A stretch of DNA of 64,000 nt from Burkholderiales bacterium (GCA_013044035.1 JABEVE010000026.1:62001-126000), one strand, 5' to 3'; positions 9,161 through 19,731 are shown, counted from the first letter of the stretch. Program-made: numbers and translations. The notes: generated from the letters alone by a model not told the origin.

Positions 9161-9907
9161 GTGGCGTCGAAGCAAGTCTCAAAGGAACTCGAACAAGCCC
9201 CACCGGGTTTGCGCCATATCGCCGTGGTGATGGACGGTAATGGGCGTTGGGCGCAGCGCCGCTTGCTGCCGCGCACGGCAGGACACAAATATGGCGTTGA
9301 CGCCCTGAAGAGCGTGGTGCGCGGATGCATCGCGCAGGGAGTGCCGTTTCTCACTGTCTTTGCTTTTTCGTCCGAGAACTGGAATCGCCCGGCCGATGAA
9401 GTCTCGGCGCTGATGGACCTTTTCGTCCAGGCTTTGCGCCGCGAAACGCGCGAACTGGCAGCACAGGGCGTACGCCTGGTTTTTGTCGGCGAACGCAGCG
9501 CCTTCGACACGCCGATGCGTGAATTGATGCGCCAAGCCGAAAGTCTGTCCGCTGTGAACACCCGTCTCGTGCTCAACGTGGCGATCAATTACGGTGGTCG
9601 TTGGGACTTGGTGCAGGCGATGCGGTTGCTTCAGGTCAGCGGCGAGCCCATCAGCGAGGAGTCGTTGGCGCGGCATCTCTGTCTGGCTGATATGCCGGCG
9701 CCCGACCTGCTCATTCGCACGGGCGGTGAGCGGCGCATCAGCAACTTCTTGCTTTGGCAGATTGCGTACACCGAGTTTTACTTCACCGACATTCTCTGGC
9801 CTGATTTCGACGAAAAATCGCTGGCACTCGCGATTGCCGATTACGCGCAACGGGAGCGGCGTTTCGGCACGGTGCATGCCCAGGCCCCCGGTCTGCGCGT
9901 GGCTTGA
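9161..9907 (+). CDS. uppS: Undecaprenyl diphosphate synthase
   Basis: Cis-prenyltransferase that adds eight isopentenyl units to farnesyl diphosphate, making the lipid carrier for peptidoglycan and LPS. The 248-residue product shows MDGNGRWA with catalytic Asp25, FAFSSENW, and LIRTGGERRISNFLLWQIAYTEF, all diagnostic. It starts at GTG with AGGAG at 9151-9155. Next in the operon are cdsA and dxr, so isoprenoid and phospholipid precursor genes are linked. Confidence 0.96.
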   Translation: MASKQVSKELEQAPPGLRHIAVVMDGNGRWAQRRLLPRTAGHKYGVDALKSVVRGCIAQGVPFLTVFAFSSENWNRPADEVSALMDLFVQALRRETRELAAQGVRLVFVGERSAFDTPMRELMRQAESLSAVNTRLVLNVAINYGGRWDLVQAMRLLQVSGEPISEESLARHLCLADMPAPDLLIRTGGERRISNFLLWQIAYTEFYFTDILWPDFDEKSLALAIADYAQRERRFGTVHAQAPGLRVA

Positions 9908-9926
9908 GGCGCGTCCACAAGCTTCC

Positions 9927-10760
9927 ATGTTGCGCACGCGCATCATCACTGCAGTCGTCCTGCTGGCGCTGCTGCTGCCCACGCTCTTTCTCGCTTCGCT
10001 GCCGGTCTTCGCACTGATCATGGCCCTTTTTTCCAGTGCGGGCATGTGGGAGTGGGCTCGGCTGGCAGGCTTCAAATCCATCGCTGCCGTGGTGTGGGCT
10101 GTGCTTTGGTTGGCAACGGCCTCGGCCCTGCTGTTGATGCAGGCTGGAGTTGTTGGCTCAATCGCAAACCTTCGCCTGATCCTGATCGCAGCGGCCTTTG
10201 CCTGGATCGCACTGCTCGCCTTTTGTCTGCCACGCGCGAGTCTTCCACGATTTCTTGCCGTGCCTGCCGTTCTTGCCGTGCTGGGCTTTATCGTGATGTT
10301 TGCCGCTTGGCTGGCGCTGCTGTTGGCCCGCGAGGCCGGCCCAGATTTTCTCCTGTCATTGCTCGGCATCGCCTGGGTGGCGGACATCGCAGCCTATTTC
10401 GGCGGCCGCGCTTTCGGTCGCAGCAAGCTTGCGCCGCGGATCAGCCCGGGCAAGACCTGGGCTGGCGCCTATGCCGCCTTGTTAGCGGTCCTGGTTTACG
10501 CCTGGGTGTGCAGCACGCTACCCGGTCTGTCGGGCACTTTGCCCGCGCGCATCGATCAAAGTGACGGCATGCCGGCCATGCTGCTCAGCGCCGTTGTGTT
10601 GGTCACCCTCAGCATCATGGGGGATCTGTTTGAATCCTTGCTCAAACGCCATGCAGGTGTGAAAGACAGCAGTGGCCTGCTGCCTGGCCACGGTGGTGTG
10701 CTCGACCGCGTCGATGCACTGCTGCCCCTGTTGCCCATTGCCTTGCTCTTCATCGCATGA
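9927..10760 (+). CDS. cdsA: Phosphatidate cytidylyltransferase
   Basis: Integral membrane enzyme making CDP-diacylglycerol from phosphatidate and CTP. The 277-residue protein has roughly seven to eight hydrophobic segments. It ends with the CDP-DAG synthase signature: LLKRHAGVKDSSG followed by LLPGHGGVLDRVDAL (about residues 236-264), with the metal-binding aspartates. The frame is open upstream to 9594, but the signal-anchor-like MLRTRIITAVVLLAL start at 9927 fits the family. Its stop overlaps the dxr start as ATGA. Confidence 0.95.
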   Translation: MLRTRIITAVVLLALLLPTLFLASLPVFALIMALFSSAGMWEWARLAGFKSIAAVVWAVLWLATASALLLMQAGVVGSIANLRLILIAAAFAWIALLAFCLPRASLPRFLAVPAVLAVLGFIVMFAAWLALLLAREAGPDFLLSLLGIAWVADIAAYFGGRAFGRSKLAPRISPGKTWAGAYAALLAVLVYAWVCSTLPGLSGTLPARIDQSDGMPAMLLSAVVLVTLSIMGDLFESLLKRHAGVKDSSGLLPGHGGVLDRVDALLPLLPIALLFIA

Positions 10761-11932
10761 AACGCGTCGCCATTCTCGGCTCCACCGGTTCCATCGGCCA
10801 AAGCACATTGGAGGTGCTGGCCCTGCATCCTGACGAATTCGAGGTCTATGCGCTGAGCGCTCAACGTCGTGACGATCTGCTACTGGCGCAATGCCTGCGT
10901 TTTGCCCCACGACTGGCCGTATTGAGCGATGCCGCAGCGGCCCAGCGCCTACGAGCGGCACTGCGCTCGCACGGCAGCAAGACCGAAGTGCTGCAAGGTG
11001 ACGCGGCCCAAGTTCAAGTCGCGCAAGCACTCGAGATGGACATCGTCATGGCTGCGATCGTCGGGGCCGCAGGGCTTGCTTCGAGCATTGCGGCTGCGCG
11101 CGCCGGCAAACGCGTGTTGCTGGCGAACAAGGAATCGCTGGTGATGGCGGGCGAGCTTTTCATGCAGGCTATGCAGCAGGGTGGAGGGCTGCTCATTCCG
11201 ATCGATAGTGAACACAGTGCGATTCTGCAAAGCTTGCCGGATGAGCGCGGTCACTGGCGGAGCAGCGTGCGCGAAATCACACTCACGGCATCAGGGGGAC
11301 CATTTCGTCAGTCCGAGCCATCGACCCTGCGTGATATCTCTCCCGACCAAGCCTGCGCTCACCCGAACTGGCGCATGGGGCGAAAAATTTCGGTCGATTC
11401 CGCCACGATGATGAACAAGGCGCTCGAAGTCATCGAAGCGCATCACCTCTTCGACATGTCGCCTGGGCAAATCCAGGTGCTGATTCATCCCCAGAGCATC
11501 GTCCACTCCATGGTCGGCTACCACGACGGGTCCGTCGTGGCCCAACTCGGCATGCCCGATATGCGCACTCCGATCGCCTACGGTTTGTCTTATCCGCAGC
11601 GTATGGCTTCTGGCGCATGCTGGCTGGACTTGGCGCGCGTGGGTCGACTTGATTTTGAATTGCCCAATCCCCAGCGTTTTCCCGGTTTGCAACTGGCTTA
11701 CGCAGCCTTGGCCATGCCGATGGGGGCCTGTGCCGTGCTCAATGCTGCCAACGAGACGGCCGTCGATGCCTTTCTTCAGGGCCGGATGCGTTTCACCGAC
11801 ATCTACCGTGTCAATGCCGAGACACTGAACGACGTCCCTCTCAACGCGGCATGCAATCTTGACGACCTGCTTGAACTCGACCAACTGGCCCGTCAGCAGG
11901 CACAGGTCCGTATCAATACCCTGGTTCCGTGA
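10757..11932 (+). CDS. dxr: 1-deoxy-D-xylulose 5-phosphate reductoisomerase
   Basis: Second enzyme of the MEP pathway: DXP to 2-C-methyl-D-erythritol 4-phosphate with NADPH. The 391-residue product contains the NADPH-binding GSTGSIGQSTLEVL start, NKESLVMAGELF, the metal and substrate residues in PIDSEHSAILQ, TASGGPFR, and the HPNWRMGRKISVDSATMMNK block. Length and motifs are canonical. It overlaps cdsA by 4 bases, indicating coupled translation, and supplies isoprenoid precursors used by uppS upstream. Confidence 0.97.
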   Translation: MKRVAILGSTGSIGQSTLEVLALHPDEFEVYALSAQRRDDLLLAQCLRFAPRLAVLSDAAAAQRLRAALRSHGSKTEVLQGDAAQVQVAQALEMDIVMAAIVGAAGLASSIAAARAGKRVLLANKESLVMAGELFMQAMQQGGGLLIPIDSEHSAILQSLPDERGHWRSSVREITLTASGGPFRQSEPSTLRDISPDQACAHPNWRMGRKISVDSATMMNKALEVIEAHHLFDMSPGQIQVLIHPQSIVHSMVGYHDGSVVAQLGMPDMRTPIAYGLSYPQRMASGACWLDLARVGRLDFELPNPQRFPGLQLAYAALAMPMGACAVLNAANETAVDAFLQGRMRFTDIYRVNAETLNDVPLNAACNLDDLLELDQLARQQAQVRINTLVP

Positions 11933-11989
11933 AGCCGGGCACAATCCACGTCGGTGCCGCATACAGCGAGTTGCCTTGAGGAGTTTCAG

Positions 11990-13348
11990 ATGGTCACTGT
12001 GCTTGCCTTTCTTTTCGCCCTTGGTCTGCTCATCACGATTCATGAATATGGCCATTACCGTGTCGCGGTCGCGACCGGGGTGAAGGTGCTGCGCTTTTCC
12101 ATCGGCTTCGGCAAGCCGTTGTTGAAGTGGAAGCGTGGGCGAGATCAGACGGAGTTCGTGATCGCCGCCATTCCGTTGGGTGGCTTCGTGAGGATGGTCG
12201 ATGAACGCGAGGGCGACGTTCCTGCTGCCGATTTGCCGCGTGCCTTCAACCGCCAGACTCTGCTCAAACGCGCCGCGATCGTTGCGGCCGGTCCTGCTGC
12301 CAATCTGCTGCTGGCTGTGGTGCTGTTTGCGGTCGTTGCATTCGTCGGCGTGCGTCAGCCGGTTGCGTTGTTGGGAGCGCCGCCATCAGGCAGTCCTGCG
12401 GCCATGGCCGGTGTACGCTCGGGCGACCAGGTTGTGGCGATCACGGCCGACGGCGTTACCCAAGCAGTGCAGTCCTGGTCCGATCTGCAGTTGCAATTGC
12501 TCACCGCGGCCATGAGTGGGCAAGCGGTGACCCTGAAGATCAGGAACACCGACGGCGCCTTTGCAAATGCCACCTTGCAGTTTGCAGGCGCCGAGGACGA
12601 GGCCAGTCAGCCAGACTTTCTCGCCACATTGGGTTTGCGGCTGGCAAGCCCGCCGGCATTGATTCGTGAGACCCTCGCCGGAGACCCCGCCGAGAAGGCC
12701 GGCATGCGCGCCGGCGATGTGGTCACGCAAGTGAACGGCAAGGCCATCCGCGGGGCCGATGCCTTGCTCAAGGCCATCCAGGCCAGTGCGGGCAAGCCCC
12801 TGCAGTTGCTCGTGAGGCGCGGGCAACAAAACGTCGCACTGTCCATCACTCCGCAAGCGGAATCTGCGGCTTCCGATGGTCAGCGAATCTGGCGTATCGG
12901 GGCGGTTCTTAGCGGCGAAATCCCGACGGTGGTGGTCAAGAGCGGGCCCGTCGGAGCCATGCTCCAGGGCGTCTCGCGCACATGGGACTTGAGTGCGCTC
13001 ACAATCAAGACACTGGGAAAAATGGTGATCGGCCAAGCTTCTCTCAGGAACCTGAGCGGACCGGTGACCATTGCCGACTATGCAGGCCGTAGTGCCGAGC
13101 TTGGTTGGCTGTCGTACATCAGTTTTCTGGCCATCATCAGCGTGAGTCTGGGCGTGCTGAATCTGCTGCCGCTACCGGTCTTGGACGGAGGTCATCTCTT
13201 GTATTATGCGATCGAAGGTTTTACGCGTCGCAGTATTCCCCAGCGTTTGCAGGAAAGGCTGCAGCAAGGCGGCCTTGTCATCATTGCACTGATGATGACC
13301 ATTGCGCTCTACAACGACTTCGCCCGGCTCATCGGGCCCATGCATTGA
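11990..13348 (+). CDS. rseP: Site-2 intramembrane zinc protease RseP
   Basis: Second-step protease of regulated intramembrane proteolysis; in E. coli it cleaves RseA to free sigma-E. The 452-residue protein has the zinc motif HEYGH (18-22) in the first membrane helix. Two periplasmic PDZ domains follow (about 110-195 and 205-290), and the second zinc-site motif is NLLPLPVLDGGHLL near residue 395. ATG at 11990 follows GAGGAG closely. It stands directly before bamA and skp, all three concerned with outer-membrane integrity. Confidence 0.95.
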   Translation: MVTVLAFLFALGLLITIHEYGHYRVAVATGVKVLRFSIGFGKPLLKWKRGRDQTEFVIAAIPLGGFVRMVDEREGDVPAADLPRAFNRQTLLKRAAIVAAGPAANLLLAVVLFAVVAFVGVRQPVALLGAPPSGSPAAMAGVRSGDQVVAITADGVTQAVQSWSDLQLQLLTAAMSGQAVTLKIRNTDGAFANATLQFAGAEDEASQPDFLATLGLRLASPPALIRETLAGDPAEKAGMRAGDVVTQVNGKAIRGADALLKAIQASAGKPLQLLVRRGQQNVALSITPQAESAASDGQRIWRIGAVLSGEIPTVVVKSGPVGAMLQGVSRTWDLSALTIKTLGKMVIGQASLRNLSGPVTIADYAGRSAELGWLSYISFLAIISVSLGVLNLLPLPVLDGGHLLYYAIEGFTRRSIPQRLQERLQQGGLVIIALMMTIALYNDFARLIGPMH

Positions 13349-13367
13349 TCCCAATTCCGAGGTTAAT

Positions 13368-15653
13368 TTGAGGTTCCGTCACGCATTGCAGGGTACTGCC
13401 GTGGCCGTGTTGGCTGTGGCCTGCGCCAAGGCCTACGCCGCCGACACATTCGTCATCAAGGACATCCGCGTCGATGGCCTTCAAAGAACCGAACCAGGGA
13501 CCGTTTTCAGCTACTTGCCCTTTCGCGTGGGTGACACCTACACGCCGGAGAACGGCGCTGCTGCCATCCGGGCTTTGTTCGCCACCGGACTGTTCAAGGA
13601 TGTTCGTGTGCGCACAGACCATGATGTGGTCACCATCATCGTCGAAGAGCGCCCGGTGATCGCCAGCGTCGAGTTCGTCGGCACCAAGGAATTTCCGAAG
13701 AAAACCCTGATCGAGGCGCTCAGCCAGGTGGGGCTTGGTGAGGCTCGCCCTTTCGATCAGGCCTTGGTCGACAAAGCAGTACAGGAACTCAAGCAGCAAT
13801 ATCTGGCGAAGGGCTACTACGCTGCAGAGGTCACCACCACCGTGACGCCGCTGGAGCGTAACCGCGTCAATGTGCTCTTCAATGTGACTGAGGGTGCGAT
13901 CGCCAAAATTCGCGCCATTCACATCGTTGGTAACAAGGTCTACAGCGAGAGCGATCTGCGCGATCTGTTCTCGCTCTCCACGCCGGGTTGGTTGAGTTGG
14001 TACACCAAGTCCGACCAGTACTCGCGAGCCAAGCTCAACGCCGATCTCGAAACCTTGCGCTCCTATTACCTCGATCGCGGTTATCTCGATTTCCGCATCG
14101 AGTCCACCCAGGTGGCTCTCTCGCCCGACAAGAACAGCATGTTCATCACTGTGAACATCCACGAGGGAGCGAAGTACGCGGTTTCAGGCTACAAGCTCGA
14201 AGGCAACTATCTGGGCCTGGCGGACGAGTTTCGCGCCTTGGTCAAGCTCAAGCCAGGAGACATGTACAGCGCCAAACTGCTCAATGAAAGCGTCAAGTCG
14301 ATCGTCGAAAAATTCGGCGTCTATGGCTACGCCTTCGCTCGTGTCGAGCCCAAGCCTGAAATCAATCGTGAAACGCACGAGGTCTTTTTCACCATCGATG
14401 CCGATCCAGGCAAGCGAATCTACGTTCGTCGCATCAACATCTCCGGCAACACCCGGACCCGTGACGAAGTCATCCGCCGCGAATTCCGTCAATTCGAAGA
14501 CGCCTGGTACGACGTCGACCGTATCAAACTCTCGCGTGACCGCGTCGATCGTCTGGGCTACTTCAAGGACGCGACACTCGGAACCCGCGAAGTTCCTGGT
14601 ACGAGCGACCAGGCCGACCTAGACATGCATGTCACCGAGAAACCCACAGGCATGCTTGGCTTGGGAGTCGGGTTTTCCAGTGCCAACAGCATCTCGTTCA
14701 ATGCGTCGGTGAGCCAAGACAATATTTTTGGTAGTGGCAACAACCTGAGCGTTGACTTCAATACGTCTAGCTATTACAGAACCGTGTCGGTGTCCAGCAC
14801 CAACCCGTATTTCACCCAAGACGGAATCAGTCGCACGGTCAACGCTTATTACCGCACCATCCAGCCGTACTACAGCCAGGGCAACAATTACACCATCACG
14901 ACGCCAGGCTTCAATGTCCAGTTTGGCGTGCCGTTCACGGAATACGATCGTGTGTTTTTCGGCGCGGGATTCGAGCAATACAGTCTGGCCTTGGCTCCCG
15001 GTGCGCCAGCCTCCTACATCGCCTACGTCAACCAGTTCGGTAAAACTTCTTCTGGTATTCCGTTGACCATCGGTTGGCAGCGAGACAGCCGCAACAGTGC
15101 ACTGGTTCCTACCGATGGACGCTACCAGCGACTGAGCGTGGAGTACAGCCCGTTCAGCAGTTTGCGCTATGTTCGCTCGACTTATCAATTCCAGCAGTTT
15201 TTGCCGGTCAGTCGACAAACCAACTTGGCATTCAACGGATTGGTGGGTTATGCCCATGGCCTCAATGGCAGACCCCTTCCGATCTTCAAGAACCTGTATG
15301 CCGGTGGCATTGGGACTGTGCGTGGTTTCCAGCAAAGTTCTCTTGGCCCCCAGGATGCGCAAGGTTACGCACTCGGGGGTGCCAAGTTGCTCGTGGCTGA
15401 TTTCGAATACCAGTTCCCATTCCCGGGAACCGGTGCGGACAAGAGCCTGCGCATGTCGACCTTTCTCGACAGCGGCTATGTCTGGGGTGAAAATCAGAAG
15501 GTGAGCTTGTCGGACATGCGCGCCTCGGTCGGTGTGGCGGTATCCTGGATCTCACCGATCGGCCCGTTGAAGTTCAGCATTGCCAAGCCCATTCGTTCAC
15601 AGCCCAGCGACAGGCTGCAAGCCTTCCAGTTCACTGTCGGTACCGCTTTCTGA
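13368..15653 (+). CDS. bamA: Outer membrane protein assembly factor BamA
   Basis: Core of the BAM complex that folds beta-barrel proteins into the outer membrane. The 761-residue precursor has a signal peptide (cleavage after about residue 24, AKAYA/ADTF). Five POTRA domains follow, to about residue 420, then a 16-stranded barrel. Barrel landmarks are the VRGF loop motif (GGIGTVRGFQQ) and a C-terminal phenylalanine (FTVGTAF). Start: the frame has no ATG at the right place. TTG at 13368, 5 bases after CGAGGT, gives a proper signal peptide, whereas the ATG further up (13302) would add 22 residues inside the rseP frame. Confidence 0.95.
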   Translation: MRFRHALQGTAVAVLAVACAKAYAADTFVIKDIRVDGLQRTEPGTVFSYLPFRVGDTYTPENGAAAIRALFATGLFKDVRVRTDHDVVTIIVEERPVIASVEFVGTKEFPKKTLIEALSQVGLGEARPFDQALVDKAVQELKQQYLAKGYYAAEVTTTVTPLERNRVNVLFNVTEGAIAKIRAIHIVGNKVYSESDLRDLFSLSTPGWLSWYTKSDQYSRAKLNADLETLRSYYLDRGYLDFRIESTQVALSPDKNSMFITVNIHEGAKYAVSGYKLEGNYLGLADEFRALVKLKPGDMYSAKLLNESVKSIVEKFGVYGYAFARVEPKPEINRETHEVFFTIDADPGKRIYVRRINISGNTRTRDEVIRREFRQFEDAWYDVDRIKLSRDRVDRLGYFKDATLGTREVPGTSDQADLDMHVTEKPTGMLGLGVGFSSANSISFNASVSQDNIFGSGNNLSVDFNTSSYYRTVSVSSTNPYFTQDGISRTVNAYYRTIQPYYSQGNNYTITTPGFNVQFGVPFTEYDRVFFGAGFEQYSLALAPGAPASYIAYVNQFGKTSSGIPLTIGWQRDSRNSALVPTDGRYQRLSVEYSPFSSLRYVRSTYQFQQFLPVSRQTNLAFNGLVGYAHGLNGRPLPIFKNLYAGGIGTVRGFQQSSLGPQDAQGYALGGAKLLVADFEYQFPFPGTGADKSLRMSTFLDSGYVWGENQKVSLSDMRASVGVAVSWISPIGPLKFSIAKPIRSQPSDRLQAFQFTVGTAF

Positions 15654-15670
15654 TCACCACGCCAAACGCC

Positions 15671-16234
15671 ATGATGTCGATGACTCGTCTGACTCGTTAC
15701 ACCCTTGTTGCCAGTTTTTGCACGGCAATACTCTTTGCCAGCATGCCAGTCAATGCGCAGTCGGCACCGGCCAAGTCCATGACTGCAGCGGGGGCGACTG
15801 GAAAAATCGGTTTTATCAATACCGAACGCATTCTGAAGGATTCGACCTTGGCAAAAGCTGCGCAGCAAAAACTCGAAGCTGAGTTTTCCAAGCGCGACAA
15901 GGAGCTTCAGGACATGGCCGCCAAAATCAAGGCGCTAAACCAGAAGCTCGAAAAAGACGGCCCGGTGATGTCGGATAGTGATCGCATCAACTCCCAACAA
16001 CAGCTGGCGGACATGAACAGGGACTTTCAGCGCAAACAACGCGAGTTTGGCGAAGACTTGAATGCCAAGCGCAATGCTGCCCTGGCCATCGTGCTCGACA
16101 AGGCGAATAAAGTCGTGAAGGAAATTGCCGAGAAAGATAACTACGACATCATTTTCCAGGATGCCGTGTATGTGAATCCTCGCATTGACATCACCGACAA
16201 GGTCCTGAAGGCCTTGGATGCTTCCAGTAAATAA
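15671..16234 (+). CDS. skp: Periplasmic OMP chaperone Skp/OmpH
   Basis: Trimeric 'jellyfish' chaperone that holds unfolded outer-membrane proteins for BamA. The 187-residue precursor has a signal peptide ending near residue 29 (VNAQS). The family start [14 protein letters not shown] follows, then a long charged coiled coil (about 65-140), and the closing strand of the trimer core ([22 protein letters not shown]). Three possible ATGs (15671, 15674, 15680) lie close together and the true one is uncertain. It sits between bamA and lpxD, the usual arrangement. Confidence 0.93.
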   Translation: MMSMTRLTRYTLVASFCTAILFASMPVNAQSAPAKSMTAAGATGKIGFINTERILKDSTLAKAAQQKLEAEFSKRDKELQDMAAKIKALNQKLEKDGPVMSDSDRINSQQQLADMNRDFQRKQREFGEDLNAKRNAALAIVLDKANKVVKEIAEKDNYDIIFQDAVYVNPRIDITDKVLKALDASSK

Positions 16235-16236
16235 CC

Positions 16237-17322
16237 ATGAGCGAGGAGCCCCTGGGAGCCGCAAAGGGCCTGCGGGTTGACGAGATTGTCTCCACATTGG
16301 GGGGCACCCTGCGGGGTGATGCGCAACATCGGGTTTTGCGCATTGCGTCCATCGAGCGTGCTGGCGCAACCGACATCGCCTACCTCAACCACAGCGGCAA
16401 GCGCGCGTGGCTGAACAGCACGCAAGCCGGCTGCGTGGTCATGCCTCCTGATCTGGAGGCCGAGGCGAAGCGTCTCAGGGCAGCCATACTGACACCGGAT
16501 CCCTACCTGTACTACGCCCGGCTCGCTCAGTGGTTCGCCGAGTTGCAGGCCGAGCCTGAAGCGGCTGGAGTGCATGCTTCTGCCGTGGTCGACCCAGGGG
16601 CGCATGTGGCTCCAAGCGCCGTGGTTGGCCCATGTGCCGTGGTCGAGCATGGCGCGGTGATTCATGATGCTGCACACATCGGCGCTGGCTCCTTTGTCGG
16701 TCGCGATGCCATCATCGGCCAGGGCACGCGCCTGCATCCACGCGCGGTAGTGCTCGCGGGTTGCACATTGGGTGCGCGCTGCATTGTGCATTCGGGTGCG
16801 GTGATCGGGGCGGACGGCTTCGGCTACGCACGGGATGAGCACGGCGTTGGGGTCAAGATCCCGCAAACCGGCAGCGTGCGTATCGGCAACGATGTGGAGG
16901 TCGGGGCCAACACGACCATCGACCGAGGTGCGTTGGACGATACACGCATCGGTGATGGCGTCAAGATCGACAACCTGGTTCAAATCGCGCATAACGTCCA
17001 AATCGGTCCCCACACCGCGCTGGCTGGCTGTGTCGGCGTTTCGGGTAGTGCGCGTATTGGCGCCTACTGTTTCATCGGCGGGGGTGTGGGCATTGCCGGA
17101 CACCTCGAGATTACGGACCATGTCGTGATCGGTGGCATGTCGCTGGTTTCCCGTTCCTTGCGCCAACCGGGGCATTACACCGGGGCCTTCCCCCTGGATA
17201 CCCACCAGAACTGGTCAGAAAATGCGGCAACGCTACGCCATCTGTCCCAACTGCGTACTCGAGTGCGACAACTCGAAAACAAGCTTGAAACCCAGGTACT
17301 CCCTGACTCGACCCAGCCATGA
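16237..17322 (+). CDS. lpxD: UDP-3-O-(3-hydroxyacyl)glucosamine N-acyltransferase
   Basis: Third step of lipid A synthesis: adds an N-linked 3-hydroxyacyl chain to UDP-3-O-acylglucosamine. The 361-residue product has the N-terminal uridine-binding domain (about 1-110). A left-handed beta helix of hexapeptide repeats follows (about 115-325), including [16 protein letters not shown] with the catalytic histidine, and then a C-terminal helix. It begins two bases after the skp stop and overlaps fabZ by four bases (ATGA). Confidence 0.96.
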   Translation: MSEEPLGAAKGLRVDEIVSTLGGTLRGDAQHRVLRIASIERAGATDIAYLNHSGKRAWLNSTQAGCVVMPPDLEAEAKRLRAAILTPDPYLYYARLAQWFAELQAEPEAAGVHASAVVDPGAHVAPSAVVGPCAVVEHGAVIHDAAHIGAGSFVGRDAIIGQGTRLHPRAVVLAGCTLGARCIVHSGAVIGADGFGYARDEHGVGVKIPQTGSVRIGNDVEVGANTTIDRGALDDTRIGDGVKIDNLVQIAHNVQIGPHTALAGCVGVSGSARIGAYCFIGGGVGIAGHLEITDHVVIGGMSLVSRSLRQPGHYTGAFPLDTHQNWSENAATLRHLSQLRTRVRQLENKLETQVLPDSTQP

Positions 17323-17765
17323 TTGTCTTTGACATCAACCAGATCCAAAAGCTGCTTCCTCACCGCTATCCCTTCTTGCTGATAGACCGGGTGGTGGAAT
17401 TTGAGAAGGGCAAGCGCATCTTGGGCTACAAGAATGTCTCGTTCAACGAGCCCTATTTTTCGGGCCATTTCCCGCAAAAGCCGATCATGCCTGGAGTTCT
17501 CGTCCTGGAAGCTCTGGCGCAGGCTGCAGGCATTCTGGCCTTCGGCACCCTGGAGCAGGGCGCCGAAGAGAGTTCGGTGTATTACCTGGTGGGCATCGAC
17601 GGCGCCCGCTTCAAGCGCCCGGTCGTCCCCGGCGACAGCCTCATGCTCGAGGTGGAGATGGTTCGCCAGATGCGCAGCATTTACAAGTTCAATGCCGTGG
17701 CACGGGTCGAGAACGAAGTCGTGGCGCAGGCTGAGTTGATGTGTACCGAACGCCAGATCGACTGA
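17319..17765 (+). CDS. fabZ: (3R)-hydroxyacyl-[acyl-carrier-protein] dehydratase FabZ
   Basis: Hot-dog fold dehydratase of fatty acid elongation. It competes with LpxA for 3-hydroxyacyl-ACP, which explains its place among lpx genes. The 148-residue protein has [14 protein letters not shown] and the active-site helix [20 protein letters not shown], with catalytic His50 and Glu64. The ATG start overlaps the lpxD stop, so translation is coupled. Confidence 0.97.
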   Translation: MIVFDINQIQKLLPHRYPFLLIDRVVEFEKGKRILGYKNVSFNEPYFSGHFPQKPIMPGVLVLEALAQAAGILAFGTLEQGAEESSVYYLVGIDGARFKRPVVPGDSLMLEVEMVRQMRSIYKFNAVARVENEVVAQAELMCTERQID

Positions 17766-17775
17766 CGGGGCTGCC

Positions 17776-18567
17776 TTGAGCTTGATTCATCCCACAGCAA
17801 TCGTTGACAGCAAGGCGCAGATCGATTCCGGTGTTCGCATCGGGCCCTTGTGCGTCATTGGCCCGGATGTCCGAATCGGCGCCGGCACCGAGCTCGGCCC
17901 GCATGTCTGCGTCCAAGGACGCACCCGCATTGGCCGTGACAATCGGATCCACGCTTATTGCTCGCTCGGCGGGATTCCCCAGGACAAGAAGTACGCAGGT
18001 GAGCCGACGGAGTTGCAGATCGGCGATCGCAACACCATTCGTGAATATTGCACGCTGAACCTGGGTACGGTGCAAGACGCTGGGGTCACTCGCCTGGGCG
18101 ACGACAACTGGATCATGGCATACGTGCATGTGGCGCACGACTGTCAGGTTGGCAATCACACGGTCTTTGCCAACAGCGCCCAATTGGCCGGTCATGTGCA
18201 TGTCGGCGACTGGGCCATCCTGGGCGGCTACACAGGGGTGCATCAGTTCGTGCACATCGGTGCCCATGTGATGACCGGCATCAGCGCCGTGGTCACACAG
18301 GACGTGCCACCATTCGTGTTGCTCGCTGGACATCCAGGGGTGCCTCACGGTGTCAATACCGAGGGTCTGCGCCGGCGCGGTTTCGACCCAGCGCGCATTG
18401 CTGTGTTGCGTGAAGCCTATCGCAAGCTCTATCGCCAAGGCTTGTCGTTGCAACAGGCCCTGGCTGCGCTGGCAGATCTGCAGGCAACGCATGCCAGCAG
18501 TCGCGAAGATTTGGCGCAATTGCTCGGTTTTATCGCGACCAGCAAGCGCGGCATCGCGCGCCCCTGA
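17776..18567 (+). CDS. lpxA: UDP-N-acetylglucosamine O-acyltransferase
   Basis: First step of lipid A synthesis: transfers 3-hydroxyacyl from ACP to UDP-GlcNAc. The 263-residue product (E. coli 262) is a hexapeptide-repeat beta helix (SLIHPTAIVDSKAQI and onward). The catalytic histidine lies in MAYVHVAHDCQVGNH, and the C-terminal helical bundle starts near residue 195. It starts at TTG (17776), ten bases after fabZ. No in-frame ATG is available near the conserved start, so the TTG is well supported. Confidence 0.96.
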   Translation: MSLIHPTAIVDSKAQIDSGVRIGPLCVIGPDVRIGAGTELGPHVCVQGRTRIGRDNRIHAYCSLGGIPQDKKYAGEPTELQIGDRNTIREYCTLNLGTVQDAGVTRLGDDNWIMAYVHVAHDCQVGNHTVFANSAQLAGHVHVGDWAILGGYTGVHQFVHIGAHVMTGISAVVTQDVPPFVLLAGHPGVPHGVNTEGLRRRGFDPARIAVLREAYRKLYRQGLSLQQALAALADLQATHASSREDLAQLLGFIATSKRGIARP

Positions 18568-18587
18568 GTCAAGCCTCGGCTCTTGCC

Positions 18588-19727
18588 ATGTCAGTCGGCT
18601 TCGTCGCCATGGTCGCCGGAGAACCCTCCGGAGATTTGTTGGCCTCCCATATTCTTGCCGCGCTTCGCAAGATGCAGCCCGAGGTGGCGTGCGCGGGCAT
18701 CGGTGGCGAGCGCATGCGCGAACAAGATTTCACGGCCTGGTGGCCGACCGAGCGCCTGGCTGTGAATGGCTACGCCCAGGTGCTGCCACGTCTGCCCGAG
18801 TTGCTGTGGATACGGCGGCGATTGCGACTCAGTCTGCTGCGGCAGCGACCCGCCGTGTTCGTCGGGGTCGATGCGCCCGATTTCAATCTGGGTTTGGAAC
18901 GTCGTTTGCGCGAAGCCCGGATTCCCACCGTGCACCTGGTCAGTCCATCCATCTGGGCTTGGCGACGCGAACGTCTGCACGGCATTGCCCAGGCGGTCGA
19001 TCACATGCTTTGTGTCTTTCCGTTCGAGCCGGAGTTGTATGCGCAAACCCGCGTGCGCGCCACCTATATCGGCCACCCATTGGCGGAAGTGATTCCCGAT
19101 CGGCCCGATCGGCATGGCGCGCGCCAATTGCTCGGGCTGGCGCAAGATGCCTTGGTCATCGGCCTTCTGCCTGGCAGCCGGCTCGGCGAAATTCAACACA
19201 TCGCTCCCAGCTTTCTCGGCGCTGCAAGGCTGCTGCAGCAACGTCATGGTGCTCGCATCGTCCTGCCTGTCGCACATCCGAGTCTTCTAGCCCTGTTGCA
19301 GCGGCAGTTGCAGGCTGTGCCGGGGCTCGACATACAGATCGTGCAAGGCCAGTCCCACACCGTCATGGCCGCCTGCGACTTGGCACTGGTGGCAAGTGGC
19401 ACGGCGACCTTGGAATGCGCTTTGTTCAAGCGCCCGATGGTGATTGCTTACCGTGTGCCCGAGTTGTCGCGGCGACTCATGACTGGCAAGGGCTACCAAC
19501 CCTGGGTTGGTCTGCCGAATATTCTTGCGCACGCGTTTCTGGTGCCTGAATTGCTGCAGGATGCTTGCACTCCTGATGCGCTGGCCGAAGCGGCCGAGAG
19601 TCTACTGCAGGACAGCGTGCGACAAGCGCAGTTGCAAAACCGCTTTACCGAGATGCACGCGCAGTTGCGTCGGCCGACGGCAAACCTTGCTGCGCAGGCC
19701 ATCCTCGACGCTGCCAAGGCGGGATGA
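18588..19727 (+). CDS. lpxB: Lipid A disaccharide synthase
   Basis: GT19 glycosyltransferase that joins UDP-2,3-diacylglucosamine and lipid X into the lipid A disaccharide. The 379-residue product shows the family start [50 protein letters not shown] and the donor-site region [17 protein letters not shown]. It lies 20 bases behind lpxA. LpxC and LpxH are not in this window. Confidence 0.96.
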   Translation: MSVGFVAMVAGEPSGDLLASHILAALRKMQPEVACAGIGGERMREQDFTAWWPTERLAVNGYAQVLPRLPELLWIRRRLRLSLLRQRPAVFVGVDAPDFNLGLERRLREARIPTVHLVSPSIWAWRRERLHGIAQAVDHMLCVFPFEPELYAQTRVRATYIGHPLAEVIPDRPDRHGARQLLGLAQDALVIGLLPGSRLGEIQHIAPSFLGAARLLQQRHGARIVLPVAHPSLLALLQRQLQAVPGLDIQIVQGQSHTVMAACDLALVASGTATLECALFKRPMVIAYRVPELSRRLMTGKGYQPWVGLPNILAHAFLVPELLQDACTPDALAEAAESLLQDSVRQAQLQNRFTEMHAQLRRPTANLAAQAILDAAKAG

Positions 19728-19731
19728 GACC

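Noticed and set aside
13302-13367. ATG-initiated N-terminal extension of BamA
   Set aside because: It lies in the rseP coding end and would place 22 polar residues before the signal peptide; the TTG at 13368 with CGAGGT upstream fits better.
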